Below the pieces are notes generated by a model, which saw only the letters and a program-made list of their open reading frames with translations, did not search any database and was not told the origin of the DNA. Shown piece by piece: positions 5,454-11,350 of a stretch of DNA of 11,350 bases (positions are counted from its first letter, which is position 1; every line of letters starts with the position of its first letter). The stretch spans positions 1-11,350 of the forward strand of contig CAYHKY010000053.1 in NCBI GenBank assembly GCA_964357355.1, written 5' to 3'. Source of the DNA: CAYHKY01 sp964357355 (GTDB lineage Bacteria > Patescibacteriota > Microgenomatia > UBA10105). A program made the translations under genes and the position numbers.

Positions 5454-7364
5454 TTACTCCACCACTTTCCCTTCTTCAACTTTCTCGTCTCCTTTTTTCT
5501 CGCCGTTTTTTCCTCCTTCGCTCCCGGCTTCGGCGGACTTCGCTTCGCTTCCCTTACCATCCTCTGGTTTCTGATCTTTGTACATCGCCTCGCCGATTTT
5601 GGATAGCGAATCGGACAATTCTTTCGTCAATTTCTCCATCTCATCTTTATCCGCTGACTCAAGTTTGTCTTTTAGGGCTTTGACCTTTTCCTCAACTTCT
5701 TTTTTTATTTCCGGCTTTACTTTGTCACCTGCATCCTTCAAAGATTTCTCGGCGGTATAAATCATCGCGTCAGCAGAATTGCGCGTATCAATTTTATCTT
5801 TGGATTTTTTATCTTCTTCCGCGTGAACCTCAGCCTCTTTTTGCATCTTCGCTATCTCGTCTTTGGATAGGCCGGTTGAACCGGTTATCCTGATTGACTG
5901 GGATTTACCCGTTGCCTTGTCTTTGGCTGAAACATTTAATATCCCGTTGGCATCAATGTCATAAGTCACTTCAATTTGGGGAACTCCGCGGGGTGCGGGC
6001 GGAATCCCGTCAAGGTGAAATTGGCCAAGTGACTTATTGTCCCTGGCCATTGGCCGTTCGCCCTGCAAAATATTGATTTCAACTGAAGTCTGATTATCCG
6101 CAGCAGTTGAAAACACCTGAGATTTGGACGTGGGAATTGTCGTATTTCTGGGAATCAAAGGCGTAGCCACGCTTCCCAAAGTCTCAACACCTAATGAAAG
6201 CGGCGTCACATCAAGCAGGAGAATGTCTTTGACTTCCCCGGTCAAGACACCCCCTTGAACCGCAGCACCAACGGCCACGACTTCATCTGGATTTACGCCT
6301 TTGTGCGGTTCCTTACCAAAGAAATTATTGACCACCTCAACCACTTTGGGCATCCGGGTCATACCGCCAACCAGTACCACTTCATGAATATCTTTGGCGG
6401 TGACTCCTGCATCTTTGAGGCAGGCTTTGACGGGATCAATAGTTTTTTGGATCAGTTCATCAACGAGTGACTCAAGGCGCGCACGCGTTAACTTCATCAC
6501 TAAATGCAAGGGACCCTCTTTGCCCTGGGTAATAAAGGGCAGATTGATCTCTGATTCAGTAGATGTGGATAATTCAATCTTGGCTTTTTCCGCCGCATCA
6601 CGCAGACGTTGCAATGCCTGCGGATCTTTGCGCAAATCAACATGATGTTCTTTTTTAAATTCCTCTGCCAAGTGGTTTAAAATCACCTGGTCAAAATCAT
6701 CGCCTCCCAAATGAGTATCACCATTGGTGGCTTTGACTTCAAACACCCCTTCGCCAAGTTCCAAAACTGTAATGTCAAATGTTCCTCCGCCTAAATCATA
6801 TACTGCCACCGTATGGGCATTTTTCTTATCAAGTCCATAAGCCAGGGCTGCAGCAGTAGGCTCATTGATAATCCGCAATACTTCAAGTCCGGCAATTTCC
6901 CCCGCTTGCTTAGTCGCCTGGCGCTGCGCATCGTCAAAATAGGCTGGCACTGTAATAACAGCCTGCTTGACTTCACTTCCCAAATAACTATCCGCGTCTT
7001 TTTTGATTTTTGCAAGGATCATCGCCGAAACTTCCTGAGGAGTAAACGTCTTGCCATCCACCTCAACTACTGCCATATCGTCACGTCCGGCTTTGATGGT
7101 ATATGGCAACCATTTCATGTCCCGCTGGACTGATGGGTCTGAGAATTTGCGGCCCATGAGCCGTTTTACGGAAAAAATTGTTGACCTGGGATGAATCACT
7201 ATTTGCCGTTTAGCTACATCGCCGACCACGCGCTTGATAGGATCAACCACTGAAGGGATCACATTTCTGCCTTCAGCAGAATGAATGACTTTGGGACTGC
7301 CTCCCTCCATAACGGCCACACAAGAATTCGTCGTACCCAAATCAATACCGATTATTTTACTCAT
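5454..7364 (-). CDS. dnaK: DnaK (Hsp70) molecular chaperone
   Basis: A 636-residue cytoplasmic ATP-driven chaperone that binds exposed hydrophobic segments, with DnaJ and GrpE as partners. The ATPase domain shows the three Hsp70 signatures: GIDLGTTNS (6-14), DLGGGTFDIT (190-199) and VLVGGMTRMPK (330-340). The interdomain linker ILLLDVTPLSLG is at about 381-392. The substrate-binding domain follows, with ERPMARDNKSLGQFHLDGIPPAPRG, then a helical lid and a Gly/Lys/Glu-rich flexible tail (from about 597). The segment LMGRKFSDPSVQRDMKWLPYTI (69-90) is the insertion found in Gram-negative-type DnaK and absent from Bacillus-type proteins. The start is certain from the strong ribosome binding site. 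It lies 55 nt downstream of grpE and is probably transcribed from the CIRCE-controlled hrcA promoter. Confidence 0.98.
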   Translation of the reverse strand: MSKIIGIDLGTTNSCVAVMEGGSPKVIHSAEGRNVIPSVVDPIKRVVGDVAKRQIVIHPRSTIFSVKRLMGRKFSDPSVQRDMKWLPYTIKAGRDDMAVVEVDGKTFTPQEVSAMILAKIKKDADSYLGSEVKQAVITVPAYFDDAQRQATKQAGEIAGLEVLRIINEPTAAALAYGLDKKNAHTVAVYDLGGGTFDITVLELGEGVFEVKATNGDTHLGGDDFDQVILNHLAEEFKKEHHVDLRKDPQALQRLRDAAEKAKIELSTSTESEINLPFITQGKEGPLHLVMKLTRARLESLVDELIQKTIDPVKACLKDAGVTAKDIHEVVLVGGMTRMPKVVEVVNNFFGKEPHKGVNPDEVVAVGAAVQGGVLTGEVKDILLLDVTPLSLGVETLGSVATPLIPRNTTIPTSKSQVFSTAADNQTSVEINILQGERPMARDNKSLGQFHLDGIPPAPRGVPQIEVTYDIDANGILNVSAKDKATGKSQSIRITGSTGLSKDEIAKMQKEAEVHAEEDKKSKDKIDTRNSADAMIYTAEKSLKDAGDKVKPEIKKEVEEKVKALKDKLESADKDEMEKLTKELSDSLSKIGEAMYKDQKPEDGKGSEAKSAEAGSEGGKNGEKKGDEKVEEGKVVE

Positions 7365-7368
7365 AAAA

Positions 7369-7375
7369 CCTCCTT
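7369..7375 (-). promoter_or_regulatory. Strong Shine-Dalgarno site for dnaK
   Basis: AAGGAGG on the minus strand, 4 nt before the dnaK ATG. It is the only consensus-strength Shine-Dalgarno I see in front of a gene in the window. It belongs to an operon-internal gene, in contrast to the leaderless-looking first genes. Confidence 0.85.
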
Positions 7376-7419
7376 CGCCTCGCCAATCCCGTCAAATTAC
7401 TGAGAAGGCGGGCTATATT

Positions 7420-7917
7420 TTAACTTTTTTTCTTACTAACTTTCACCTGTGCCGGGCGTAAAACTGATCCGTGCATTGTATACCCAGTTCTAAGTTCTGC
7501 CAAGACTTTGCCATCTTGCCCATCTTCATCAAGGATTAATGCTTCCATCGTATGGATATCATACTCTTTACCCATTACCTCCATTTTTTCTACGCCTTCC
7601 CGTTTCAATAAATCCCTGAGTTTCTTGAGGGCCAGCGTCAACCCGGGATCTTTGAGATGCGTTTCCGCCTTTTCAAAATCATCAACTATGGCAAGCAATT
7701 CGGTAATAAAATTTTTGACTGAATATTGAATCAGCTCTCGCCGTTCTTCATTTACCCGCTTTTCCAGATTTTGGTAGTCGGCAAGCGCCCGTTTCCACTG
7801 CGCGGTCGCTTCTTCAAGTTGTTTCTTCAGCACATCAGCTTCGCCGGTTACCTGGTCACCGGCCACAGGAGCCGGGGGCTGTTGAGTATCGTTTTTTTTC
7901 ATGTCTATTTTCACCAT
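7420..7917 (-). CDS. grpE: GrpE nucleotide-exchange factor
   Basis: A 165-residue protein that releases ADP from DnaK and resets the chaperone cycle; GrpE proteins act as dimers. After a Pro/Gln-rich N-terminus, a long coiled-coil-prone helix spans about residues 27-85 (DVLKKQLEEATAQWKRALADYQNLEKR...). The beta domain that contacts DnaK ends in the family signature ELRTGYTMHGSVLRPAQVKV (about 141-160). The ATG overlaps the hrcA stop (hrcA TGG TGA, grpE ATG GTG), giving a 7-nt gene overlap and probable translational coupling; no separate Shine-Dalgarno sequence is seen. Met6 is an alternative start that would avoid the overlap. Length is slightly shorter than E. coli GrpE, as expected for a compact genome. 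Confidence 0.95.
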   Translation of the reverse strand: MVKIDMKKNDTQQPPAPVAGDQVTGEADVLKKQLEEATAQWKRALADYQNLEKRVNEERRELIQYSVKNFITELLAIVDDFEKAETHLKDPGLTLALKKLRDLLKREGVEKMEVMGKEYDIHTMEALILDEDGQDGKVLAELRTGYTMHGSVLRPAQVKVSKKKS

Positions 7918-8639
7918 TCTTTGGAAAAATCAGTTATCAAATGCCCAAAATATGACACCACCGGAATCACATAAGAATAGTCGAGCCTGGCAGGCCCGAC
8001 AATACCGATTGCACATTTCAGATGAGGCGTTTCAATGCGGGCATACACCATACCGCAATTGACCAGATATTCATGGCGTAACTCTTCGCCAAATATTACA
8101 TGAAACGGCGCATCTATTGGATTGCGCCCAAAAATATCCCACCAGAAATCATTGCGATCCAAAACCATCAGTAAATTTTTGGTGGTAATCATGTCATAAA
8201 ACTCAAGCATGTCGAGCAAATTGGACATTCCCGCATAACAAATATCTCCTTGACTGGTTGTGGTGATCGCGAGCATGTGTGTTTTGTCAGCTAAAGCTTT
8301 TACAGATTCACGCAGCAACCTATCCTGGCGCTTCCTTACATCCCAAATTTTTTCCTTGACAGCTACCTCGTCTGTTACGGAAATCTCTTTTTGCTGCATC
8401 AGGTTTTGAATGTAGAACTTGAGAGCCATGGGTGTCGGCATCCGTCCCGCAGAGGTATGAGGTTGTTTGAGAAAACCGTTTTTGGTCAACCTCACCATCT
8501 CATTCCTGATCGTAGCAGGTGAAATACCCAAGTCATGTTTCTTTTCAATCATCTGTGATCCCACGGGAAGCGCAGTCTCGATATATTCTTCGATGATGAC
8601 TTTTAGCAATTTTATTTGTCGATCGGTGAGTTCAACCAT
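7911..8639 (-). CDS. hrcA: HrcA, heat-shock transcriptional repressor (short form)
   Basis: A 242-residue repressor that binds CIRCE operators and keeps heat-shock genes off until GroEL becomes limiting (family knowledge). The N-terminal winged helix-turn-helix is clear: MVELTDRQIKLLKVIIEEYIETALPVGS, then SPATIRNEMVRLTKNGFLKQPHTSAGRMPT. The C-terminal signature GPARLDYSYVIPVVSYFGHLITDF is present. Typical HrcA proteins are about 340 residues, so roughly 100 residues of the central and dimerisation part are missing while both ends are kept; it looks like a compact variant, not a truncation. I chose the ATG at 8637-8639 over the in-frame GTG at 8643-8645, because MVELTDRQ begins like the family and the -10 would lie only a base or so from the GTG. 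A CIRCE site abuts this start, showing autoregulation. Confidence 0.93.
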   Translation of the reverse strand: MVELTDRQIKLLKVIIEEYIETALPVGSQMIEKKHDLGISPATIRNEMVRLTKNGFLKQPHTSAGRMPTPMALKFYIQNLMQQKEISVTDEVAVKEKIWDVRKRQDRLLRESVKALADKTHMLAITTTSQGDICYAGMSNLLDMLEFYDMITTKNLLMVLDRNDFWWDIFGRNPIDAPFHVIFGEELRHEYLVNCGMVYARIETPHLKCAIGIVGPARLDYSYVIPVVSYFGHLITDFSKEW

Positions 8640-8665
8640 TAGCACTATTTAACCACGACTGCTAA
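8639..8665. promoter_or_regulatory. CIRCE operator for HrcA
   Basis: TTAGCACTA (8639-8647), nine bases (8648-8656), then GACTGCTAA (8657-8665). The consensus is TTAGCACTC-N9-GAGTGCTAA, so each half-site has 8 of 9 matches. The operator covers the hrcA -10 and part of the spacer and touches the hrcA start codon, so bound HrcA would exclude RNA polymerase. It is also about 50 nt upstream of the divergent glycosidase gene. Confidence 0.92.
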
Positions 8666-8675
8666 TTCTTGTCAA
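8647..8675 (-). promoter_or_regulatory. hrcA operon promoter, overlapping CIRCE
   Basis: On the minus strand TTGACA (8670-8675), a 17-nt spacer and TTAAAT (8647-8652, 4/6 to TATAAT). The ATG follows the -10 after 7 nt, so the transcript probably starts at or next to the A of the ATG and is leaderless. There is no room for a Shine-Dalgarno sequence and none is seen. Confidence 0.7.
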
Positions 8676-8699
8676 CTATTAACTACCGATCTTTGTTTA

Positions 8700-8705
8700 T
8701 GTAAT
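8700..8705 (+). promoter_or_regulatory. Possible -10 element for the glycosidase gene
   Basis: TGTAAT (5/6 to TATAAT) lies 8 nt before the ATG at 8714, the same distance seen for the leaderless-type promoters on the other strand. No good -35 is present: the best is TTAACT at 8679-8684 with a 15-nt spacer. The upstream sequence has no Shine-Dalgarno. Confidence 0.3.
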
Positions 8706-8713
8706 ATGTATGT

Positions 8714-10159
8714 ATGAGAAAAAAGCACCGCAGCCAAACTTCACTCTTGATTACACTTTCTTTGTTACTGCTACTGCCTTTAATATTGGTTGGATTTGGT
8801 ACGGCCAGACAATTATTTATCAGAGCCACCGGCATCCCGGCCAATATCACGATTGACGCTAAGTTGACGTTGGAACAGATCCGCCCGGTATGGAATTCTT
8901 TTGCCCAAGGCGGAGAAGAATCAGCAGATATGATTGCTCCAGTAGCATCGAGCGTATCCAGGTTGTCGCCCGAGTTTATCCGCATTGACCACATATTTGA
9001 CCATTTCGATGTCGTATCCCGGAGTAATAATGGTACTTTATCTTTTAATTTTAACCGTCTTGACGGGATAGTACGGAGTATTTTAAAAACCGGAGCGCGT
9101 CCGTTTTTTTCACTATCCTATATGCCCCAGGTAATTGCTGAAAATGGCGACATCACCGGTAAACCTAAAAACTGGAGTGAATGGGAACTCGTAGTTCAAA
9201 AAACAGTTGAACACTACAGCGGGCGGGATAACCTAAATCTCACTGATTTATATTATGAAGTGTGGAATGAGCCTGATTTGTTTGGCAATTGGAAATACTC
9301 GGGCGATAAAAACTACCTGACTCTATATACTTATGCCGCCCGTGGAGCCAAAAATTCCAGAAACGTAAACCCGTTTAAGTTTGGCGGACCCGCTACTACC
9401 AGCTTGTATAAAAATTGGCTGATGGCTTTGGCCAACCATGCATTTGCCAATAAATTGCCCTTAGACTTTTTCTCATGGCACCGCTATACCACAAACCCCG
9501 CCCAATATGCCAAAGATGTCGCTAATACCACATCCTGGTTTATTGACAAACCTGACTTCGTCACCATACCCAGACTCATTACCGAGTGGGGATTTAACTC
9601 AAATATTCATGCGGGATACGACAGCAATTTTGCTGCTGCCCACACAATAGCCAGTATCAGGCAAATGATGTATGGGTACGGTAACATATTTGCATTTGAA
9701 TTGGTTGACGGACGGGATCCGGGAGGCAAATCTCAGTGGGGCCGGTGGGGCCTCATAACAAATCCGGCGGTGGGAGTCAGACTAAAACCCAGGTTCAAAG
9801 TTTTTGAAATGTTAGGGAAAATTCAAGGTACCAGATTGCTCGTCCGTGGCGAAGGCACATGGGTCACCGGTATTGCCGCCCGTAATGACAATACTTACCT
9901 CGTCCTGTTAACCAATTATGATGAATATGCCAAACATACTGAGTCGGTTCCGGTTTCTATATCCGGGTTACCTGCTGGTTTGTATTCTTATTCGCTTACC
10001 CGATTATCTGAAAACCCGGTCACCCAAACAATTAACCTAACCGGCACATTTAACACGTCAATTATTATGCCGGCAAACAGCGTCGTTCTCTTAGAACTAA
10101 CAGAACAACAAACCAATCCATTCCTACTTCCCACCGCTTCCTCCCAACCTGACAGATAA
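8714..10159 (+). CDS. Membrane-anchored GH39-like glycoside hydrolase
   Basis: A 481-residue protein resembling family GH39 (beta-xylosidase / alpha-L-iduronidase type, clan A TIM barrel). A basic N-terminus (MRKKHR) and one hydrophobic segment (about 11-28), with no clear cleavage site, indicate an outward-facing membrane anchor. The catalytic domain follows. YYEVWNEPDLF puts the acid/base Glu at 186 (WNEP 184-187), and LITEWGFNS puts the nucleophile Glu at 291. FFSWHRY (252-258) is a typical strand between them. Residues about 385-465 form a beta-sandwich-like tail, as in GH39, and the last residues are Pro/Ser-rich without a sorting motif. The active site is intact, so an active exo-glycosidase is likely, but the substrate cannot be read from the sequence. 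It is divergent from hrcA, with only 74 bp between starts. Confidence 0.8.
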   Translation: MRKKHRSQTSLLITLSLLLLLPLILVGFGTARQLFIRATGIPANITIDAKLTLEQIRPVWNSFAQGGEESADMIAPVASSVSRLSPEFIRIDHIFDHFDVVSRSNNGTLSFNFNRLDGIVRSILKTGARPFFSLSYMPQVIAENGDITGKPKNWSEWELVVQKTVEHYSGRDNLNLTDLYYEVWNEPDLFGNWKYSGDKNYLTLYTYAARGAKNSRNVNPFKFGGPATTSLYKNWLMALANHAFANKLPLDFFSWHRYTTNPAQYAKDVANTTSWFIDKPDFVTIPRLITEWGFNSNIHAGYDSNFAAAHTIASIRQMMYGYGNIFAFELVDGRDPGGKSQWGRWGLITNPAVGVRLKPRFKVFEMLGKIQGTRLLVRGEGTWVTGIAARNDNTYLVLLTNYDEYAKHTESVPVSISGLPAGLYSYSLTRLSENPVTQTINLTGTFNTSIIMPANSVVLLELTEQQTNPFLLPTASSQPDR

Positions 10160-10221
10160 TGTGACTAGTTGTAAAAAAACTCACCTTGCTATCGTTGGCT
10201 GGCTTAATTTTTTGGATCATA

Positions 10222-10227
10222 TATAAT
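10222..10227 (+). promoter_or_regulatory. TATAAT -10 upstream of the kinase-like gene
   Basis: A perfect TATAAT, 11 nt before the ATG at 10239; no convincing -35. It would give a 4-5 nt leader. An out-of-frame ATG at 10229-10231 would fall upstream of transcription start, which supports 10239 as the real start. Confidence 0.4.
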
Positions 10228-10238
10228 TATGGCTGAAG

Positions 10239-11204
10239 ATGAAAATAAACTATTTGGATTCAGATCAATCATTGTTTCGACCTCAAATAAGAAGAACAGA
10301 AACGGTTCAACCATTCCGATTTTTTCAGGCAGTCGGTGGAGGTGGATACGATAGATTCGGTAACAAGATATTTAGCTCGTTAGATTTGGCATTTTTAGAA
10401 AAGAGTGAGGAATTAAAAGAACAAAGAAATTTGGCTGCTAGTGAAAAAGCTTACAATGAAACCCAACGCACTGGGAAATATGTAGAACCGGTGACAGAAG
10501 AATTAAAAGGGACGGCTGCTGCTATTTTAGTTTCAAGGGAAGGCCAAAAACTAATAAAAAAACATCCGGGTTTGTTAAAAGCAGTGGATCAAGCAGTGAA
10601 ACAGATGAAAAGCAATAACGACTCTGCATTAGAAATAAACTTGGGTAGGGAGACAGCAAGACTTGAACCAACTGGTCACGAAGGAGCTCAAAGTATTCTT
10701 TACCTACTGAGTATTGGAGAGGAGAAATACATGATCAAAACTATTACAGCCGAACGAAATACTGTAGGTGATGAAGAACTTGATGTAGGACAACCGTATA
10801 TAAACGAGATGTTGCAGGCTCAAGCTGTTCAAACCGACCTCGCTTCAGACTTAGAAAAAAATCAAGTTAGACTCCCTACATATTTGTTTGCCTCTAATAA
10901 TGTTTGCTGTGTTGAATTTAGCGTTGGTGAAAAACCAACTACAGAGGAAATCAAGCCTGTTATTTCCAGCTTAGCCCCAACGCTCAAAACATACATTGAG
11001 ACGCAAGAACGAACAAGTGAATTATGGAGCGGTTTACTTCCTGATTTTATAAATCTAATTTATCAGGAAATAAAAGTTGACAACTTTATTAAAACACCGT
11101 CTGGGAAATTTGTTTTGATAGATCCATTTTTGCACAGCGCTAATGCGGACGTTGTTAAGAGGCTCAGGGAAATTAATAAAAATATTGATAAGTATATCTC
11201 TTAA
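10239..11204 (+). CDS. Protein with degenerate kinase/phosphotransferase-like C-terminus
   Basis: A 321-residue protein with no assured family. Residues 1-45 are glycine- and aromatic-rich (RFFQAVGGGGYDRFG); 46-125 are charged and helical. From about 135 the sequence reads like a protein-kinase or aminoglycoside-phosphotransferase fold. Lys167 in EEKYMIKTI would be the beta-3 lysine and Glu190 in PYINEML the helix-C glutamate. YQEIKVDNFIKTPSGKFVLIDP aligns with the HGDLxPDNFxxxxGKxxLIDF pattern of those enzymes. On that alignment Asn282 and the metal-binding Asp295 are kept, but the catalytic Asp is replaced by Glu277 and the His by Tyr275, so it may be a pseudokinase or a variant enzyme. The fold assignment is inference from motif order and needs profile comparison. 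The following small gene begins 3 nt after its stop. Confidence 0.6.
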   Translation: MKINYLDSDQSLFRPQIRRTETVQPFRFFQAVGGGGYDRFGNKIFSSLDLAFLEKSEELKEQRNLAASEKAYNETQRTGKYVEPVTEELKGTAAAILVSREGQKLIKKHPGLLKAVDQAVKQMKSNNDSALEINLGRETARLEPTGHEGAQSILYLLSIGEEKYMIKTITAERNTVGDEELDVGQPYINEMLQAQAVQTDLASDLEKNQVRLPTYLFASNNVCCVEFSVGEKPTTEEIKPVISSLAPTLKTYIETQERTSELWSGLLPDFINLIYQEIKVDNFIKTPSGKFVLIDPFLHSANADVVKRLREINKNIDKYIS

Positions 11205-11207
11205 GTT

Positions 11208-11333
11208 ATGCCGGAAGATGTAGGTGAAATATTCACCAAAGTACACGACGCTTATAGAAAAGCGCAAGTAGATGGTCATCTTACCCGTAAATCTCAAATA
11301 AATAACCCTGCAGCAGAGCTGGCAGGGTATTGA
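11208..11333 (+). CDS. Small or truncated ORF running into the right terminal repeat
   Basis: ATG at 11208, three nt after the preceding stop, opens a 41-codon frame, MPEDVGEIFTKVHDAYRKAQ..., that enters the 54-bp repeat at 11297 and stops at TGA 11331-11333 inside it. The last eleven or so residues (NNPAAELAGY) are encoded by the repeat. The native part (residues 1-30) looks like the helical N-terminus of a larger protein. The frame is therefore likely a gene cut off by the repeat, or a small protein ending in it. No function is recognised. Confidence 0.4.
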   Translation: MPEDVGEIFTKVHDAYRKAQVDGHLTRKSQINNPAAELAGY

Positions 11334-11350
11334 ACCCTACAACAATCTCA
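11297..11350 (-). repeat. Right copy of 54-bp inverted terminal repeat with hairpin
   Basis: Perfect reverse complement of 2-55; identity stops abruptly at 11296/56. The T-rich side of the hairpin faces inward on the minus strand, so a minus-strand transcript arriving from beyond the window would meet a terminator-like hairpin here, while the plus-strand gene at 11208 would not. Confidence 0.85.

Noticed and set aside
10229..10354. Alternative start ATG GCT GAA GAT at 10229 in another frame.
   Set aside because: It closes after 41 codons with low-complexity content and lies 2 nt after the TATAAT, upstream of the expected transcription start.
1..11350. The whole window as a transposon or phage bounded by 54-bp inverted repeats.
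   Set aside because: The core is a normal hrcA-grpE-dnaK-dnaJ cluster; no integrase, recombinase or structural gene accompanies it apart from the self-contained RAYT unit.
1..11350. CRISPR arrays, tRNA or rRNA genes.
   Set aside because: No regularly spaced direct repeats and no tRNA- or rRNA-like segments were seen in the gaps, which are all short.

Overview
The window looks like a complete short contig from a small-genome bacterium, most likely of the Candidate Phyla Radiation (Patescibacteria, perhaps Microgenomates). That placement is an inference. It rests on the compact heat-shock proteins (a short HrcA, a DnaJ without zinc finger), several small unrecognised membrane proteins, a lone membrane-anchored GH39-like glycosidase and the tight gene spacing. 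All genes read well with the standard code. Both ends of the window carry the same 54-bp sequence in inverted orientation, so the contig probably stops at copies of a dispersed hairpin repeat.

Layout. Positions 58-312 (+) encode a two-segment membrane protein that starts right after the left repeat. Its stop overlaps that of a convergent membrane protein with a Cys-rich tail (309-1085, -). A polytopic membrane protein follows (1164-1826, -). Positions 1922-2684 hold a single-gene mobile element: a REP-associated tyrosine (HUH) transposase flanked by inverted palindromes. Positions 2715-4397 (-) are one reading frame split by a single TGA into a P-loop NTPase and a 93-codon tail.

Positions 4412-8639 (-) are the heat-shock cluster in the order hrcA-grpE-dnaK-dnaJ. 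hrcA and grpE overlap, dnaK has a strong Shine-Dalgarno sequence, and dnaK is separated from dnaJ by a GC-rich hairpin, a REPIN-like inverted pair of GGGAAT palindromes and a probable dnaJ promoter. A CIRCE operator (8639-8665) lies over the hrcA promoter, which is the classical HrcA autoregulation arrangement. The P-loop gene begins 14 nt after dnaJ and may be co-transcribed with it.

Divergent from hrcA is the GH39-like glycosidase (8714-10159, +). It is followed by a protein with a degenerate kinase/aminoglycoside-phosphotransferase-like C-terminus (10239-11204, +) and a 41-codon frame that runs into the right-hand repeat (11208-11333, +).

The most notable pattern is promoter geometry. hrcA, the transposase and the 258-residue membrane protein each have TTGACA, a 16-17 nt spacer, a -10-like hexamer, and then only 7-8 nt before the ATG. 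Their transcripts would be leaderless or nearly so, whereas the internal gene dnaK has an AAGGAGG ribosome binding site.
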